Source: Mactra quadrangularis
Lineage: Eukaryota; Mollusca; Bivalvia; Venerida; Mactridae
DNA length: 64,000 nucleotides
Assembly: GCA_025267735.1 (NCBI GenBank)
Contig: CM046299.1
Coordinates: forward strand, 14,840,232-14,904,231
Direction of reading: 5' to 3'
Shown: piece by piece, positions 1 through 13,159 of the stretch
Layout: the number at the start of each line of letters is the position of its first letter
How positions within the stretch are numbered: position 1 is the stretch's first letter
Notes under the pieces: generated by a model
Told to the model about the DNA's origin: nothing
The model's input: only the letters and a program-made list of their open reading frames with translations
Databases searched by the model: none
Position numbers and translations under genes: made by a program

Positions 1-211
1 CAACGGTTTTATAGATTTAACAAGATACATATTGTAATATTCAAATCAAGAACATGTGGTTAGTATCATAGTTTACGATATTTTTCTCAATGACATATTA
101 CACTGAAACAAATGTTGTAGTCTATAAACATAATGTATATACTGAACTCAAACAAAACGACATGGCACGATATGATCTAGATTTTATGTTTAATTAGACT
201 AATTTGCTTAA

Positions 212-1118
212 CAAAGTAATTATTTGTGTCAAGCATCTAAAGCCGTTATTAGTTTATATGGTTTATTTGAAAAATTAGACCTAGAAATTGTTGATAAGTT
301 TTAATTGTTTGACTCCATGGTATCATCTACTTTGCTGTATGGTAATGAGATATGGGGGTCTCACAAAGGACCTGATATTGAAAATATCCATATTAAATTT
401 TTAAAACGATTGCTAAATGTTCGAAAGCAAACACCTAATATAGCTATTTACGGAGAACTTGGTCGATTTCCTATATTTGTCATTAGAAAAATAAGAATGC
501 TTAAGTTCTGGTTCAAAATTATAAGAGATCCTACATCTTTATGTTTTAAATTGTTTAATCAACGTGATAATTTAGGTAATTTTGTAAATCTTTGGTCTCG
601 AAATATTAAGCATATTATAGATGATTTGGGGTTTACTTATCTATGGGATGTTGGACCTATTTCAAATTATCAATGGAATCTTTTAATAACAACTGTATAT
701 GACCAATATAAGCAAAATTGGCTATGTCTAGTTCAGGAATCATCGCGGCTTAAGTCCTATATATTGTACAAACGCGTTTTTGAATTTAAAAAATTATCTT
801 AATTTTGTTAAGAATGTAAGTCATAGAATTGCATTGACACGGTTAAGATGTTCTGCTCATAAGTTGTTTGTCGAAGAAGGTAGATATAATAATATTCAAA
901 GGAATGAAATAATCTGTACAAAATGTAACATGAAGTGTGTTGAAAACGAATATCATTTTGTTATTGTATGTCCTTTTTACAGAAATCTTCGACAAGAAAT
1001 TCTTCCAAAATATTATACTCACTGGCCTACATTAATCAAATTTGAAAATCTTTTGTATTGCAATAATAAATCCGTTACAATTAAATTAGCAAAATTTATC
1101 TATAAGCTATGTTGTTAA
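212..1118 (+). pseudogene. 3' fragment of a LINE-type reverse transcriptase (ORF2), decayed
   Basis: This reads as the end of a non-LTR retrotransposon ORF2: the region after the reverse transcriptase catalytic core, through the thumb, to a C-terminal zinc-finger-like tail. Visible landmarks are LFDSMVSSTLLYGNEIWG near 305-360, a KFLKRLLNVRKQTPN stretch, YGELGRFPI, and a Cys/His cluster (CTKC, then H and C in EYHFVIVC) near 913-975, typical of the tail of animal LINE polymerases. The frame is open from 212 but carries an in-frame TAA at 302-304, and a one-base shift in an A-run near 790-797 moves it from the frame ending at 802 to the frame ending at 1118. The polymerase catalytic motifs and endonuclease are absent, so it is 5' truncated, as is usual for LINEs. 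The family was recognised from memory; the exact clade is uncertain. Confidence 0.8.
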
Positions 1119-1371
1119 GAGGTTGATATCAGTCATGTTATTTTTGAATTATTTCGATTCGTAAATATAGTATTATATCTATATACTCAAATATTGTTTC
1201 ATTATACTAACTATATGTATAATATTACTCACACTTTTCTCTCGTTTGCTTATTTATCACTCGTCTTATATTCATAATTATGTATTTATACATGTATATA
1301 GGTGTACCGCCAAATTGTTGTAATGGCGACGAACACCAATTGTGTTCTGCAAATAAAATGTTCTTTTCTGG

Positions 1372-1491
1372 TCTGTTCTGTGTCCAAAGACATGCGACTA
1401 CGTGTATGTTTGTCCAAACATACGCTTTCCATTTCATTGGTAAACGGTTTATGAAAATTTAGAAATTGAAGTCCCGGCGTAATGTTAATTA
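1372..1491 (+). repeat. Dispersed repeat R1, copy 1 (partial)
   Basis: About 120 bp matching two other places in the window (28083-28260 and 29387-29570). Shared words are GTGTCCAAAGACATG, an ACGG(T/C)T(T/A)ATGAA block followed by ATTTAGAAAT, and TCCGGCGTAAT with AATT after it. Copies differ by many substitutions and small gaps, so this is an old family. This copy lacks the first roughly 50 bp of the others. No reading frame or RNA-gene signature is seen, so the class is unknown. Confidence 0.6.
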
Positions 1492-2796
1492 CTTTTATTT
1501 CTTATTGTACTTCGGAAAAACGACTTCTATGGTAGATCCCGCGATATACCTACTTAGCAATAAGTACAAATAAGAAATTATTTCCTGTATCAAAATGGAA
1601 TTATTATAATAATCATTACATACAGTTTTACAACAATCAAAGACAGCTGTTACAGTCACATTATACAATATTACTATAAATGTAAAACTATCTTTTTTCC
1701 ACAATCTTTGGTAAATTGTCATGAATACAGTTTTTGTTTTTATAGCACTTTACTATAGTAAAGTCTTTCATATAAACTTTCTGTACACAAACCTGTGAAA
1801 ATATGTAACTACAACTAGTACAATAACCTTTTCATATAGATTATAAAGACATAAAGCCATTTTATCAGAAAACAAATAGAATAATTTTATAACAGTAATG
1901 CCTAAGGGAAGGTATTCAGGTCACATGACGCTGAATAAACGCAGTATGTTTATTTCAGTTTTATCAGTTTTATCAATATCAGAAATTTAAAATTGCTTCT
2001 ATTATTCATATGTTTTTGAAAAGCTTGCGTCAACGTTTTATTGCAGTATTAATATATATCCCACAGATACAGAAAACTGTTTTGTAGATACATGTATTGA
2101 TCGTCATAATGATACGCTATTATATGCGTAATTTCTTGGTATAGAGAAGTTTTTATCGGCGCCACTGTCTAAGCCAGATTTTTACCTATATTTTGGGCTA
2201 AAAGCTACGGTATCATTTGTTATTTGCGATAAACAGGTGCGTAGCACGGGCCGTAGTTTCTGACTATTTACTTTGTGTAATATGGGTGACTCACTATGGT
2301 AATTGATTATACATTCGTCGTGGTACGTTTCTGGCAATATGTCTTAACAGCGAAAATGAGTATTTATACTTCGAACAACATTAACCCTGTATAGCGCCGA
2401 ATATGATTTAACAAAATTTCTTGTTTCATTTAAATTGTGTGTAAGCGCTGTGTTGTATTGTCCGTGTAACGTACAAGCTGTACGATTCGCTTGCACATAA
2501 GAAACAAGCAGTTATTTCAAAATCAAGACCAATCATATGTATAGCAGTTGCTTACCTTTCATCAATGTCTTAATGATCTAAGATGTAACAGATTCTAAGA
2601 TTGTGTTGGGCACCTGTTCATGGTAATAAAGGCGCAAGCACTGACATGTCTAATGTTCATATTGCCTTCACTATGTCATGTTTATGATGATTACGTACTT
2701 AAACGTTGTACAGTGGATATAAAACCCAATGTAAAACGTGCACATCACGCGACTGTTCGTCATAACTCAACAATACAATGTGAACGATAATTAAGA
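1492..2796. other. Unannotated AT-rich DNA
   Basis: No coding frame, RNA gene or repeat structure recognised. A minus-strand 75-codon open frame at 1495-1722 has no recognisable motif and is probably chance. Confidence 0.5.
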
Positions 2797-3326
2797 AAGA
2801 ATGATTGACCTTGATGAAACAGATATTGGACTTAAGTTACGTCAAGGTGTGCTGAAACGTTAAATGTCTGGTAATTAGTGCTGCGGTCGATGAACGCTAT
2901 TGAAAATATTCAGTGTCAAACTATTCATTTAAGCTTATATTTATTAATCATTGGCCATGAAACTGATCAGTTAATTTGAGTTCTTTCTTGTTTGGTTTTA
3001 TGATCTCAAGTATTTCCAATTTATAAGACGCTTAAATTGTATGTATAAACATCCACATTCTAAGGCTTCGTCAATTATCATTCTTAACTTAATACTCTCC
3101 AAATAAATACAGGCATACTTACATCTCATGCAGATTATAGAATACATCGAGTAACAAAAAGTGATCTACCAATATGATTTGTTTAAGATTTCAATAATAT
3201 TTCCTGACACTATTCCCTCCACCTCTGGCCAATAATTAGACAGTTGTTAAATCACATATGGAATAACTGTATAATATAAGCCGCCGTTGTAAAGATAACT
3301 TATTAACAGCAATTAAAATGGTACGT
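2797..3326 (-). repeat. 530-bp repeat, copy A (uninterrupted)
   Basis: The reverse complement of this block matches 52926-53170 joined to 56811-57095. By eye I find a single difference over the 530 bp (C at 3029 against the complement of A at 56863). Similarity stops sharply at both ends, at AAGAATGATTGACC on the left and GGTACGT on the right. No terminal inverted repeat, tRNA-like head or reading frame is evident, so the element class is unknown. Bases 3082-3085 (TCTT, AAGA on the other strand) form the empty site for the transposon inserted in copy B. Strand is given relative to copy B. Confidence 0.9.
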
Positions 3327-4080
3327 AAGTTGGTCTACGCCAATTTTAAATCAATACAGTTTTTATTGTGATGTCATATTACGCGGTTAAACGGAAGGAT
3401 TTAAACGATATTATCAAGCGACTGGAAAGTACATGTTTCACAATTATGATATGGATATAAGGATAATGTAAGGAAACACATAGAATCTAGATCTACGCGC
3501 TGAAGGGATGTTTCATTGATTTGTCAAAATGGCGAAGACTCAAGAAAGCCGATGATTTTTAGCCAGTTCATTATATCTAATTTATGCACAGAGTGGCTTG
3601 GATTTATACTAGCCAACCTTTGTATTTACCGTATAATGACTGGATATTCGTCAAATGAATCAACGAATGGAATCCAATGTCAATGCACACGATGCAGCTT
3701 TGATACAGTCAACGTTCAGACATGTTTGAGTTTTTCCTCGCTGGATTTGAATGGTGACGTAAGTTATTCTAAGATTTGTAATGAATTTTCTCATGAAAAC
3801 CTGTATCAGACTATTCATTAAAAGCGCGAAACTCTCGCATTTGACCCCAATTATGTACAAAAAATCTCCATTATGCAGTCGCGTGATTGCCGTGTAATCT
3901 GGACTGAGCTGTGTCGACTAAATTTGTAGACTTTCGTTTTAAAAATTAGTTAGCAACAGGATATGTTGGATTTGTTTATATCATCTCCTGCTTTAGCATC
4001 AACTAATGCATTTGTCACCACTGAATGTTTGAAAAAGCTCCAGCTTGTCTGTCTCCCTTGAAAAAAGTAGTCCGTCATTT

Positions 4081-4110
4081 TTTATATTTTCACCGTAGTG
4101 AAAATATAAA
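4081..4110. repeat. Perfect 13-bp-stem hairpin
   Basis: TTTATATTTTCAC and GTGAAAATATAAA flank a CGTA centre with no mismatch. It is followed by three spaced TTCATCGT words (4118-4160). The stem shares TTTATATTTxCAC with the long palindrome at 57428-57573, so it may be a remnant of the same foldback family. Confidence 0.7.
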
Positions 4111-5970
4111 CCGATATTTTCATCGTTTATTTTCATCGTATAACACAGCATTTCATCGTAAAGCATGAAAGAAACTTAAATCTATTCATAGTAGGCCACC
4201 TGGTACAAAGAAAAATTAGAGAGATGCAAACTGATATCTTTCTTAAAAACTATGTAACTTTGAAAAAACCCACATCTGTCATTTTGGCGGATATTACATT
4301 AATTTGCTGCGAGAGGAAGATTAATGAAACATTTACATGTCAGATATTGTTATACATGTACAATGTATTCAGTTTTTACATTATCAGCTTTTTACGTTGT
4401 TTCTTTTCCATTAAAGTGACTAATAAAAGAGTGCGGCAATTCTTGTCTCTATCGTAGACAAATGTTAAGTTTTCCTATGTCATTGGCAAATGGATTTATA
4501 TGGCAAATTAATATCATTTTTATCGGAAGAGAATTCGTTTGTCATATCACATCTATAAATCAAATGTAAAGATGCTTGTTAACCTATATTCATGACTTGT
4601 TCTAACTATCCAATAGTTATTTAAGAAACAGCAATATTTTTTCTCCTAATGATCATTGTTTTGTAAATTATGTTTTTGTCATTGTGATAATGTAAACAAG
4701 TAGTGTTTTTAGAAAATGTTGTAATAATGTAACAACTTTTGTATACTGGATTATATTCTATTAGCTTTTGTTTAAATGTTTAGGTACAAACATAAAAAAT
4801 AGCAAAATATTATGTGGCTACTGAATAAAATGGTGCTTCTACCCATTGTTGTTCATGCACATCTTTAAAAGTGCACTGTAAAAGATGAAAAAAATTACGA
4901 CACACAATAGTTAATACTGTTTGGATCAGTTCCCACTTGAATCAAAGAAATCATTGTTTTGTTACAAATCGTATTAAAATGTTCTAAGACTACCGTTATA
5001 ATTCTATTACAGATATATTGACAGGAAGCACATGTTGGAAACTGTATTACATCACGGTAAGGATCTATAACAAATCTTGTAATATTTCTATGCCGTCTTC
5101 AAAATGTCATGTATTTGCCTTTACTTAATGTCTTAAAGTTACTACTAGTGCTTTCTTTAAAGTAGCAAATGTTGAATACAATTAAAATGGACAGAAACGT
5201 GCCATTACCCGATCCTATGCTAGTTTCATAACAGCAGTTTGTAATATAAAATGCAATCTACACTGCTATAAAAACTATAAATATTTAACAATTGTTTCGA
5301 TAAAAGCCGATTCGGACAATAGCTTTATGTTTTGTTTATGTTGTGCATTTTGTTTTTTGTCAATTCTACTGTATCCATTAGGCAAACTCGTACAACAAAC
5401 AAAGCAATGTCAGTTATGATTGGAGCTGAAGCATCGTAAATAGTTACATTTTTTTCAAATGTCTGGCAAACAATTTGTCATTTTCTCTCCAATTAAATTT
5501 GCCAGAATATATTTTGCGTCATTCCCTTATAATGAATGTGATAACGGTTGAATTTATGATATAAAATATAATGACGATTTTTTTAATAATGTACAAAATA
5601 TAATAGTATTCCAGCGGCATATTGACGTTAAGGTTCTGGAACTGTAATGGTGACCTTCCACAATCTTTATTATGATATTGTTTCTTGAATCTATACTATT
5701 AAAGACATTGAATGGTGAATTTTTAGGGAAGTTTACCGTTCGTAACTTAAGTTATGTGCATTTTTATAACGTGACCCTTGATTTTCGAAGAGACCGTAAA
5801 TTGTGCCGTGACAAAAATGAAAAAAACATTGTTTTTTTTCAAATTCTGCAGTTTTATATTCACATTTTAATCAATTGTTCCTGTTACACAATTATATCAT
5901 GATATTCCAGGACAATCAGATTACACTTTGGACAAATACTTTTAAAAATATAGTGCTTTGTATACATGTA

Positions 5971-5982
5971 CCCCCCCCCCCC
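5971..5982. repeat. Poly-C run (C12)
   Basis: Twelve consecutive C in an otherwise AT-rich setting. A similar C10-A8 tract lies at 53839-53856. Slippage-prone and possibly length-variable. Confidence 0.9.
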
Positions 5983-6710
5983 GAGCAAATATCCGTGTTT
6001 TTGAAAGTGTTCAAAAAATTACCCTATCTTTAAAAGCTAATATTTCAAGTTTAAAGTTAGTTAGACACATGCAACCAGTTCTAAAATTTTCTGCAGTCTT
6101 TTCTGCCCATGATATGAAATATTAAAGAAATTTTACCGTTTCTAAATTTTTTTATAAGAATCTGTATAAGATTACTACTATGAAACTGCAAGAGAATTTA
6201 TAGCGAAAAACATACGTCAAAATAGTAAATTACTGATGATACTCTTTTATTGAAATATATCATCTAAATTGGTACTGGATATAGCAATATAAATGTAGAA
6301 CTCTGTATTATCATATGGAAATCTTCTCTTTACTGATTTTGGCTGGTTTGAGGGGATTTTAGAAACTTACAACTTAACACGTTTTTTCGTAAAAAAATCT
6401 GACTAGTTAGGTATAACGGAGTCAAACACTTTCTGTATCAGAGACTCTTGGTTGACTATCACAGTTTTGACCCCCACACACATTTAAAAGTCCATTCTGA
6501 CCAGCCAGAGAAATATCAGAGGAAGTTGAGCAGGCTTGTTAAACCTTATCCTGTCGTGTTTTCTGCAATAGTTTTGCACACATATTTTGACACCAGACTT
6601 AGTAATGTTGGCATATTTTTAGCCTTAGCTTTCAAATAATGCTGATAATTGTATTATTTACTTTTTAAAAAGACAGAAAAGTTCAACAACATTGTCTTCT
6701 TATGCCTCAC

Positions 6711-7290
6711 ATGTGCGGATCCAGCGGGGGGGTCATGGGGTCTGCCCCCATGAATTTAGAAAATGTACATGTCCATTAGTGTATTTCTTGCTTGAAAGTA
6801 ATTTTGTTTTAATTTGTTTTATTTAAATGAAGCAAATTTTCTTGGTGCTTAACGTATATTTAATGGTTATGTAGTTTTTATTGCATGGGGTTTCCCCATG
6901 TTTAGTAGTGGACTGTGGAAAATCCACATCAAAATTTGTCGCAGACGATTACATTCGGTTGTGCGCGCGCAAATAAAGTCATAATTACCACTGCAATTGA
7001 TATAGTCCGCATTACGCGTTAACAAACAGACGATAAGACACGTGTATATCTTACCTAGTTGGTGTAAGGTTAAGGTCCCTTGTATCGCTGGCCCGCTTCC
7101 ATGTGTTGTATACGGCCATATACTCTACCAAAACCCCATGTCTGACAGCGCTATCGGTGCTTTGATTATCAATATGTTGCTTTTTTCTGCAAAACGTGTA
7201 CAATGTGGTTGTGGTTTGAGGTTTGTACACCCCTAGAAAAATTCGAACCCCCCTTGAAAAAAAATCCTGGATCCTCCCCTGCCTCACTAT
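6711..7290. repeat. Candidate mobile element with GGATCCAG-containing ends and GC hairpins
   Basis: The left edge reads GCGGATCCAGCGGGGGGG and the right edge, on the minus strand, GGGGAGGATCCAGGATTTT, an imperfect inverted pair. The minus-strand end translates as GRIQDFFSRGV, a phrase I recall recurring in predicted animal proteins that run through repeats. Two hairpins occur inside: CATGGGG-TCTG-CCCCCATG near 6733 and the perfect CATGGGG-TTT-CCCCATG at 6884-6900. No target duplication identified, so boundaries are uncertain. Confidence 0.4.
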
Positions 7291-10200
7291 ATTCTACCGC
7301 ATACTAATTGCTGAATATGGCAATGTGTTGTGCGTCATAGTATTCGTACCGGTATATGAGGTGATATCTTCTAGCGGTTGTGATGGCAAATTTAAATCGC
7401 AAATACAAGATAAAACAGTGCATTTTACACCTGCACACACAGAATTAACTCAATAGTTTTGATCCTATACGACGTAACTTTGTTTTGTCGATAAACCATT
7501 ACTTATACATTAACGACGATCACGCTTCTAGCTTCTGGTATCGCAATTTTCGGAAAATGTGTTACGCTATAACGTCATGGAAAAACCGGGTCGCGAGGTG
7601 AAAATTACTAAAAATAGCAATTACGAAACTTGACGACGACAGCTTTTCGGGTAAAACCGGATTATACCGAGTGTCGAAGTTTACGGAAGTTAGTTACAGT
7701 TCCAGAACCTTGAGTTCCAATATAACGATAGGATTAGTTTAAAATAGATAACAATAAATTGCTTTTACAAGATTATATACCCTTTCAAATGATTTCTGTC
7801 ACTACTTAGGATGTTCTTGAAGTAAATGATGTACATTATTTTCTCTAGAAGAAGAGCTTAATTATATTATAATGATATATTAACTTTCATGAAATTTCAA
7901 TAACAGTATATTTCACGAAATTAAAGTTTTATCGAGATTAAATGTGCTAGATACAATTTTGGGAATAAACGAATGTCTAAACAATTGTGCCTAATGCTGA
8001 AATGTGATAACAGATGTCTGTTATCTGATCCCTAGATACTCAGCTGGTGCAAATTTTTGAATGAATTATCAAGAACTTATATGTAGATCAATGGTTTTAT
8101 AATCACATTTGACTCGCTCGTTCGTATACATGTATATATAAAGTTCTAAAATCGTATACAAAACGTATGATATGTATTTGATAATTTATATTTATTGTCT
8201 GAAAGTTCCCACTGCTTCATGCAATCTCGGTAAAACAAACCTTTTCACATGGCATAATGTTTTTGTCGTTCAAAAGTGCAATTTGTCATTATTTGTTTAT
8301 TTTGTCTACATGGGCAAAAGTATTTATGATTGCCTTAGTCGGTTGAATTTCTAATTATGATTCGTAGGTATCCTGGGATTGTGGATAGGACTTACTTATC
8401 TGTGTGGATCTCTGTCCTAGTTTATGAGCTAGTGTCCAGCGATCAATGTACATCAATGGGGCGCCTGACAGGCACGATATTACTGACTTAAATGTTGGGA
8501 TTCAGTGTAAATCATTACACAGGAGTTGACTCAAAACAAAGTTAATTTTACATTGTAAAAGATATCTTTCTAGACCAGATAAATCAGATACACATACTAT
8601 AGTAATTAAATTGTGTCTCTTTATGTATGATTAGTTATGAAAATGAAGTACTGTGCTCTGACCTAAATGAAAGACTAATTTATCAGCCCAATGACATCAT
8701 TTACTGCACTCTTCGACATTTATGCTATGTATAACAATGATATAGTACTCAGTGTCTAGGTTAATATGAATTATGTCAAAGAATAGTAGATAAAACACCA
8801 TTAGTGAAGAAATAAATACTTGTAATATGTGTCAAATGTCGTAGACAAAATAGGATAAGTACTTTTATATTACTTCATCAGGATAAACAACAAGGAAGTA
8901 ATAAGTCTTCTTGTATCAAATTGCTGAGGTATTTGCTTGTTATACTTGATAAAATCGATCATAAGATATTTGTCCGCTATGTGAAATAACTTTGTTGTAA
9001 GTATGCTTGATCAGTTTGACTAATTAGCCTATCAATGTGGATTACATGTCGTCATTGATGTCACATTGAGTATGTAAGAGAATTGAATGTATTAATGCCC
9101 CACTATCAAAATATAGAACAAAGTAATACAAATGTTCAGAGGACATAGGCATGAAACAAACAATAGGTTATATTAAAGGCTAAACAAGACGCAATCTAGC
9201 TTGGTATTGAAAGTTTGCGTAATATCAGTTATCAAATCTATTTTAGAAACTTATCATGTCTATAAGACATTTCCAAATGTATTATATTCATTCTGAATAG
9301 AACGGCAAAACAATGAAAATGTATTACAAAATGTATGACAAAAGATTACAAGTAGTCTAATAAACAAAAAGGTTATAGCTTCTTGCAGTAGACATAAATG
9401 ATCAAAGATATTTTAGGAATGATCAATCAAATTAAAAAGTTCCATGATTATTATTCTGCACCTTAGGACAAGACAAGAAACAGTATCATGAATAAACGAC
9501 TATAGCGATTTGTATTCAAGTTGTCTGAAGTCAAAAGGCTCGCAATAGACATAAAGCTATAAATTAGTCTATCAACGACTATATCGTTTGCGTGAAAAAT
9601 ACAATTTCATTCTATCGCTTTATATGCGTATAGAAAAATCGGTTATTTGTCGGAAAGTTGTCGGAAAAATACAACCTTTCAATACATATTTCCTTGTTTT
9701 GAAAACAAACTTTAATATGGCTTCAATTCATTACAAAAGTGGTTTAAACAGGAAATGAAAGACATTAATATTTCTTCATTTTTCCTTATATCTCACGGCT
9801 TTGTCAATGAACTTTTATAAGATTTCTCGCCTTAAGTACTTACACCATTTTTGATATCATTAAGACGTGTGTTGTTCTAGCAACACAAGTAATACTAAAC
9901 CAAATCATAATCTGAATTGTATGTTTCGTAATGATAAATAATGGACTGTTGACCTGTGAGTATTGGTACTATCATTACTGTACGAATTAGGCACTTAGCC
10001 TAACCTCTGCAAACTGAATTATATGTTGACGACGTTCATTAACTTTAAATATGTTGTATAGTGAAACAGGACAATGTCTGGGTCATCTAGAACAAATGTC
10101 ATTGGAAAACATGTAGAACGACATTAGTTATGGAATTAATGAACTTAAATCTTAAAGAAAGGCCATAGACTAACTAGATAAGTGAATTATCATATAATGT

Positions 10201-10987
10201 TAAAGATTTATTCAGCATAATTATATAACAAATAAAGTACCGTTTCGCAGGGAATACAGATGCTAAACTATATTTGATTGATGGAAAGTGAGTCGGCCTA
10301 CGGTTTGACATATATTTACATTTTACACTAAGTACAGTCAATTATGATTTTGTCTCTAAGAAACAATACTACTATGTTATAGGTCATTAAATCTAATCAT
10401 ACAACGATACTCCTTTTGCAGATATGAAATCAATTTTTCTTTCTAGAATGATATTGGTGCCATGTAAGAAATACTGATCTCCATATGACAAAAATGCATA
10501 AATTAATCCAGAAAAGCTGCATTTCTGTTATACATATTACCCCAAGAACACAGTATACATAGCAGTACTGGATAAAATAACCGGCACAAATCGAAACGAT
10601 TCCGACGCATGCAAATTAAGTCGCCTGATGGTATTAACGTCCTATTGCTATGAATATTTTTGAAGTAAGAAGATAAATATATTCTGTCATATTTGCATGC
10701 AGAACAATAGTTAACCGAAATTGCTAGATGAAAAAACGTTGACAGGGACGAAGGACTATTGTCCATTAGATACGAACACTAAGAAACTTAGCACCGTCAG
10801 TAGGTTGCTATGTGGTTCTTCATAATACTAGAAAGACATTCAATGACAGAGGTTTTTATACAGCAGCTTCACAACTTTTGAATGATCTTTCTCTAGAGTT
10901 TAGACGAAGCAATTTAATCAATTCTTTTAAATAAAAATAATAAAAACTTATTTGTTTCAAGGATATTTTTATAGTTAATCATGTATA
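7291..10987. other. Unannotated AT-rich DNA
   Basis: No coding frame, RNA gene or clear repeat recognised. Open frames of 60-87 codons here have no recognisable motifs. Confidence 0.5.
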
Positions 10988-11237
10988 CTAGGACGAAAAA
11001 GAAACGCCGGGTCACCTATAATGATTGTTTTAAGGGATAAATTGTATTATTGGATTATTATATTTATTTTTGTATGAAATGTCATCTGTATGGAACCAGC
11101 TGTTGAAGTTTCAATCGATTTCCGATGCTGATTATGTGAAAAAATACCCCCTTTTAACGATGACCCTTCTTGTTTTGCGAAACACGGCCGGATATGTGTT
11201 GCATATTTTATGTACCCGGCGTTTCTTTTTTGTTCAG
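10988..11237. mobile_element. Tc1/mariner-type MITE, 250 bp
   Basis: Terminal inverted repeats: left CTAGGACGAAAAAGAAACGC then CGGGT; right end, reverse complemented, CTGAACAAAAAAGAAACGC then CGGGT (22 of 25 match by eye). The element is flanked by TA on both sides (10986-10987 and 11238-11239), the Tc1/mariner target site. The interior is AT-rich and noncoding, so the element is non-autonomous. CTGAACAAAA-type ends also occur on the element at 37664-38377, which suggests related transposases. Confidence 0.8.
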
Positions 11238-12039
11238 TATATAACTATGTAGAATTTGTGTTGTAAATGTAAACCGCCATTGAACATGTTTTATTAACGT
11301 AGAAGTAGGCGTTTACGAAAATAAACAAGTTTCAAGTTTAGTTATTAGCACTTGACGTAATTCGTTATTCAAAATTGAATCTGTAACGTTTGTTTAAATT
11401 TTAATGGTTAAAAGTCTATCGTAATAAGCAACATACACAATTACATAATGTAATTAAAAATTTATTGCAGGCTGGATTAACTTCTAGTAAGTCTATCCTT
11501 ATTTGTGCTTGAAATGTATTTATTTGGACTGATTTAAAACATATTTGAGTTGTATTGTTTTACTACATTCATCGAGTAGATGAATATTGTTATACAAAAC
11601 ACTTTCTTCTTGTTATTGTTGCGTGAATAATATAACTTCTATAAAATGGCTTTAGATGGATTATTGCATCACTCGTGGGACATTAAGTAGGCTATTGCTG
11701 ACTGATTTATTGAATTTGAATGATGTTTAAATTGCATTTGTCCAAAGCTCATATGCATTTTATGTACTAGTATTAGGTTTTACTGAAATATACAAACTTG
11801 TTCATAGTGTAGTATTTTATTAACGGTTACAGTTATTCCAAAACTTTATATTATGATAATTACTTACTGACCTATTCATTTTCTTCAAGTACATGCATTT
11901 GTAATGAAGACGCATTATGGTTGATTTTTGTAAATAGACAAAATTGAAAGTTTGTTTAAGGGAATATTTAGTATTTTAAACTACTTTTTATTAAAAGGAA
12001 ATAGAGCATTAGGAAGTAGTCGCACGGATGCATTGACTT
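11238..12039. other. Unannotated AT-rich DNA
   Basis: No gene or repeat recognised. Confidence 0.5.
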
Positions 12040-12725
12040 GATAGTGAAAACTACACTTGCAAATCCTGTCTTCTCAGTCTGGGAGGTTATCAGTAGGTTA
12101 ATACATTGGAAATTGTAGTCTATTATAACTTGTGTGTGTGTGTGTGTGTCAAAACTATCTAGTGTACGATCAAGATGGTACAGCAAATACATGTGATATT
12201 CAGAAAAATATTGAGTGTTGTTGTTAGACCATTGAATACTTCCATCTACGTCAAGCTTTTTGTTGGTTTTCTAGTGAACCATAATTAAAAATATGTCTAG
12301 CAAATATCATTATACTTGTTGAATAGAATTTACGTTGGTATCAAAATCAGACATTTTCATCTATCAATGGTTATAACGTCAGAGGAGTGTCTGTGACAGT
12401 ATTTTCATTAAGCCTATAGTAATTTAAGTACAGACAAATTTTGAAAATTGGTAAAACATCTTTCGTGTCAATCAGAAATCTCGATTTCTGTCAGTGACAT
12501 ATGCCATATATCTAATCTGAACCATGCGTTAGTATTTAATGAGGTAGACATGTGGGGTTATAGACATGGTTGGAATCTCGTTATGGATGATACATTTCAC
12601 CTATGTTACTACAAAAACATTTTACGTCTAGCAATTGGTATATTCACAAGACTGTAAAGTATATAAAATAGGTTGTAATGTATTTAATGAAAGAAGCAAT
12701 TGTAAAAGAAAACACTATCTCACAT
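12040..12725 (+). repeat. Diverged dispersed repeat R2, copy 1
   Basis: The reverse complement of 58750-59400 aligns along this stretch in the same order, with gaps. Anchor words shared exactly or nearly: AGGTTATCAGTAG, GATATTCAG, TGGTATCAAA, TAACGTCAGAGGAG, GTGACAGTATTTT, TCTGTCAGTG and ACTGTAAAGT. The match is roughly 70-75% by eye. No reading frame is conserved between the copies. Probably an old non-coding mobile element or a segmental duplication. Confidence 0.75.
12130..12149. repeat. TG microsatellite
   Basis: Ten TG units, inside the R2 repeat. It is absent from the R2 partner at 59 kb, so it expanded after the copies separated. Confidence 0.9.
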
Positions 12726-13159
12726 GTAATCACTAATATTTTTTATCAAACTGCTTATATAAAATTAACCATCATTATTCGTTTTAATAAAGATATATAC
12801 TAACAATTCAGTAAAAAGGAGACAAATGATAGTAGTGTGTGAAATTGGACATCACGCTAATGATGTAACATTATATCTTACATTTCGTTGCATAAAAATG
12901 AAACTATTAGAAAATCATTCTGGTTTAAAGTTGCATTAAGTTTAGGAATTTGTGATTATCTCAGACTTATTGCGATACAACAAAGTAGTGACCTTATCAC
13001 TGGAATTTAATCACTACCTGTACATATGCAGGATGAAATTAAACTACTCAGTGTTTCGTAATTTCATAAATAACTGCATTGCCAATACATTCATAATTAT
13101 AAGGTCTCATTGAGTTCATCAAATACGGGTGCATGTGTATAACTTACTGACACTGGTTT

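Larger units (their letters stand above)
3327..6710. other. Unannotated AT-rich DNA with small hairpins
   Basis: No gene recognised. A 101-codon open frame at 3516-3821 resembles nothing I know, although GACGTAAGT near 3755 would pass as a splice donor. A perfect hairpin at 4081-4110 and a C12 run at 5971 are listed separately. Confidence 0.5.

Noticed and set aside
3516..3821. 101-codon plus-strand open frame starting MICQNGEDSRKPM
   Set aside because: No familiar domain, signal or repeat match. Its length is within chance for this window. The nearby GACGTAAGT could be a splice donor by chance.
4110..4165. Spaced TTCATCGT repeats as a CRISPR-like array
   Set aside because: Only three short imperfect words with irregular spacing, in eukaryotic DNA.
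7051..7287. 78-codon minus-strand frame beginning MRQGRIQDFFSRGV
   Set aside because: Looks like a translation through a repeat edge rather than a real protein.
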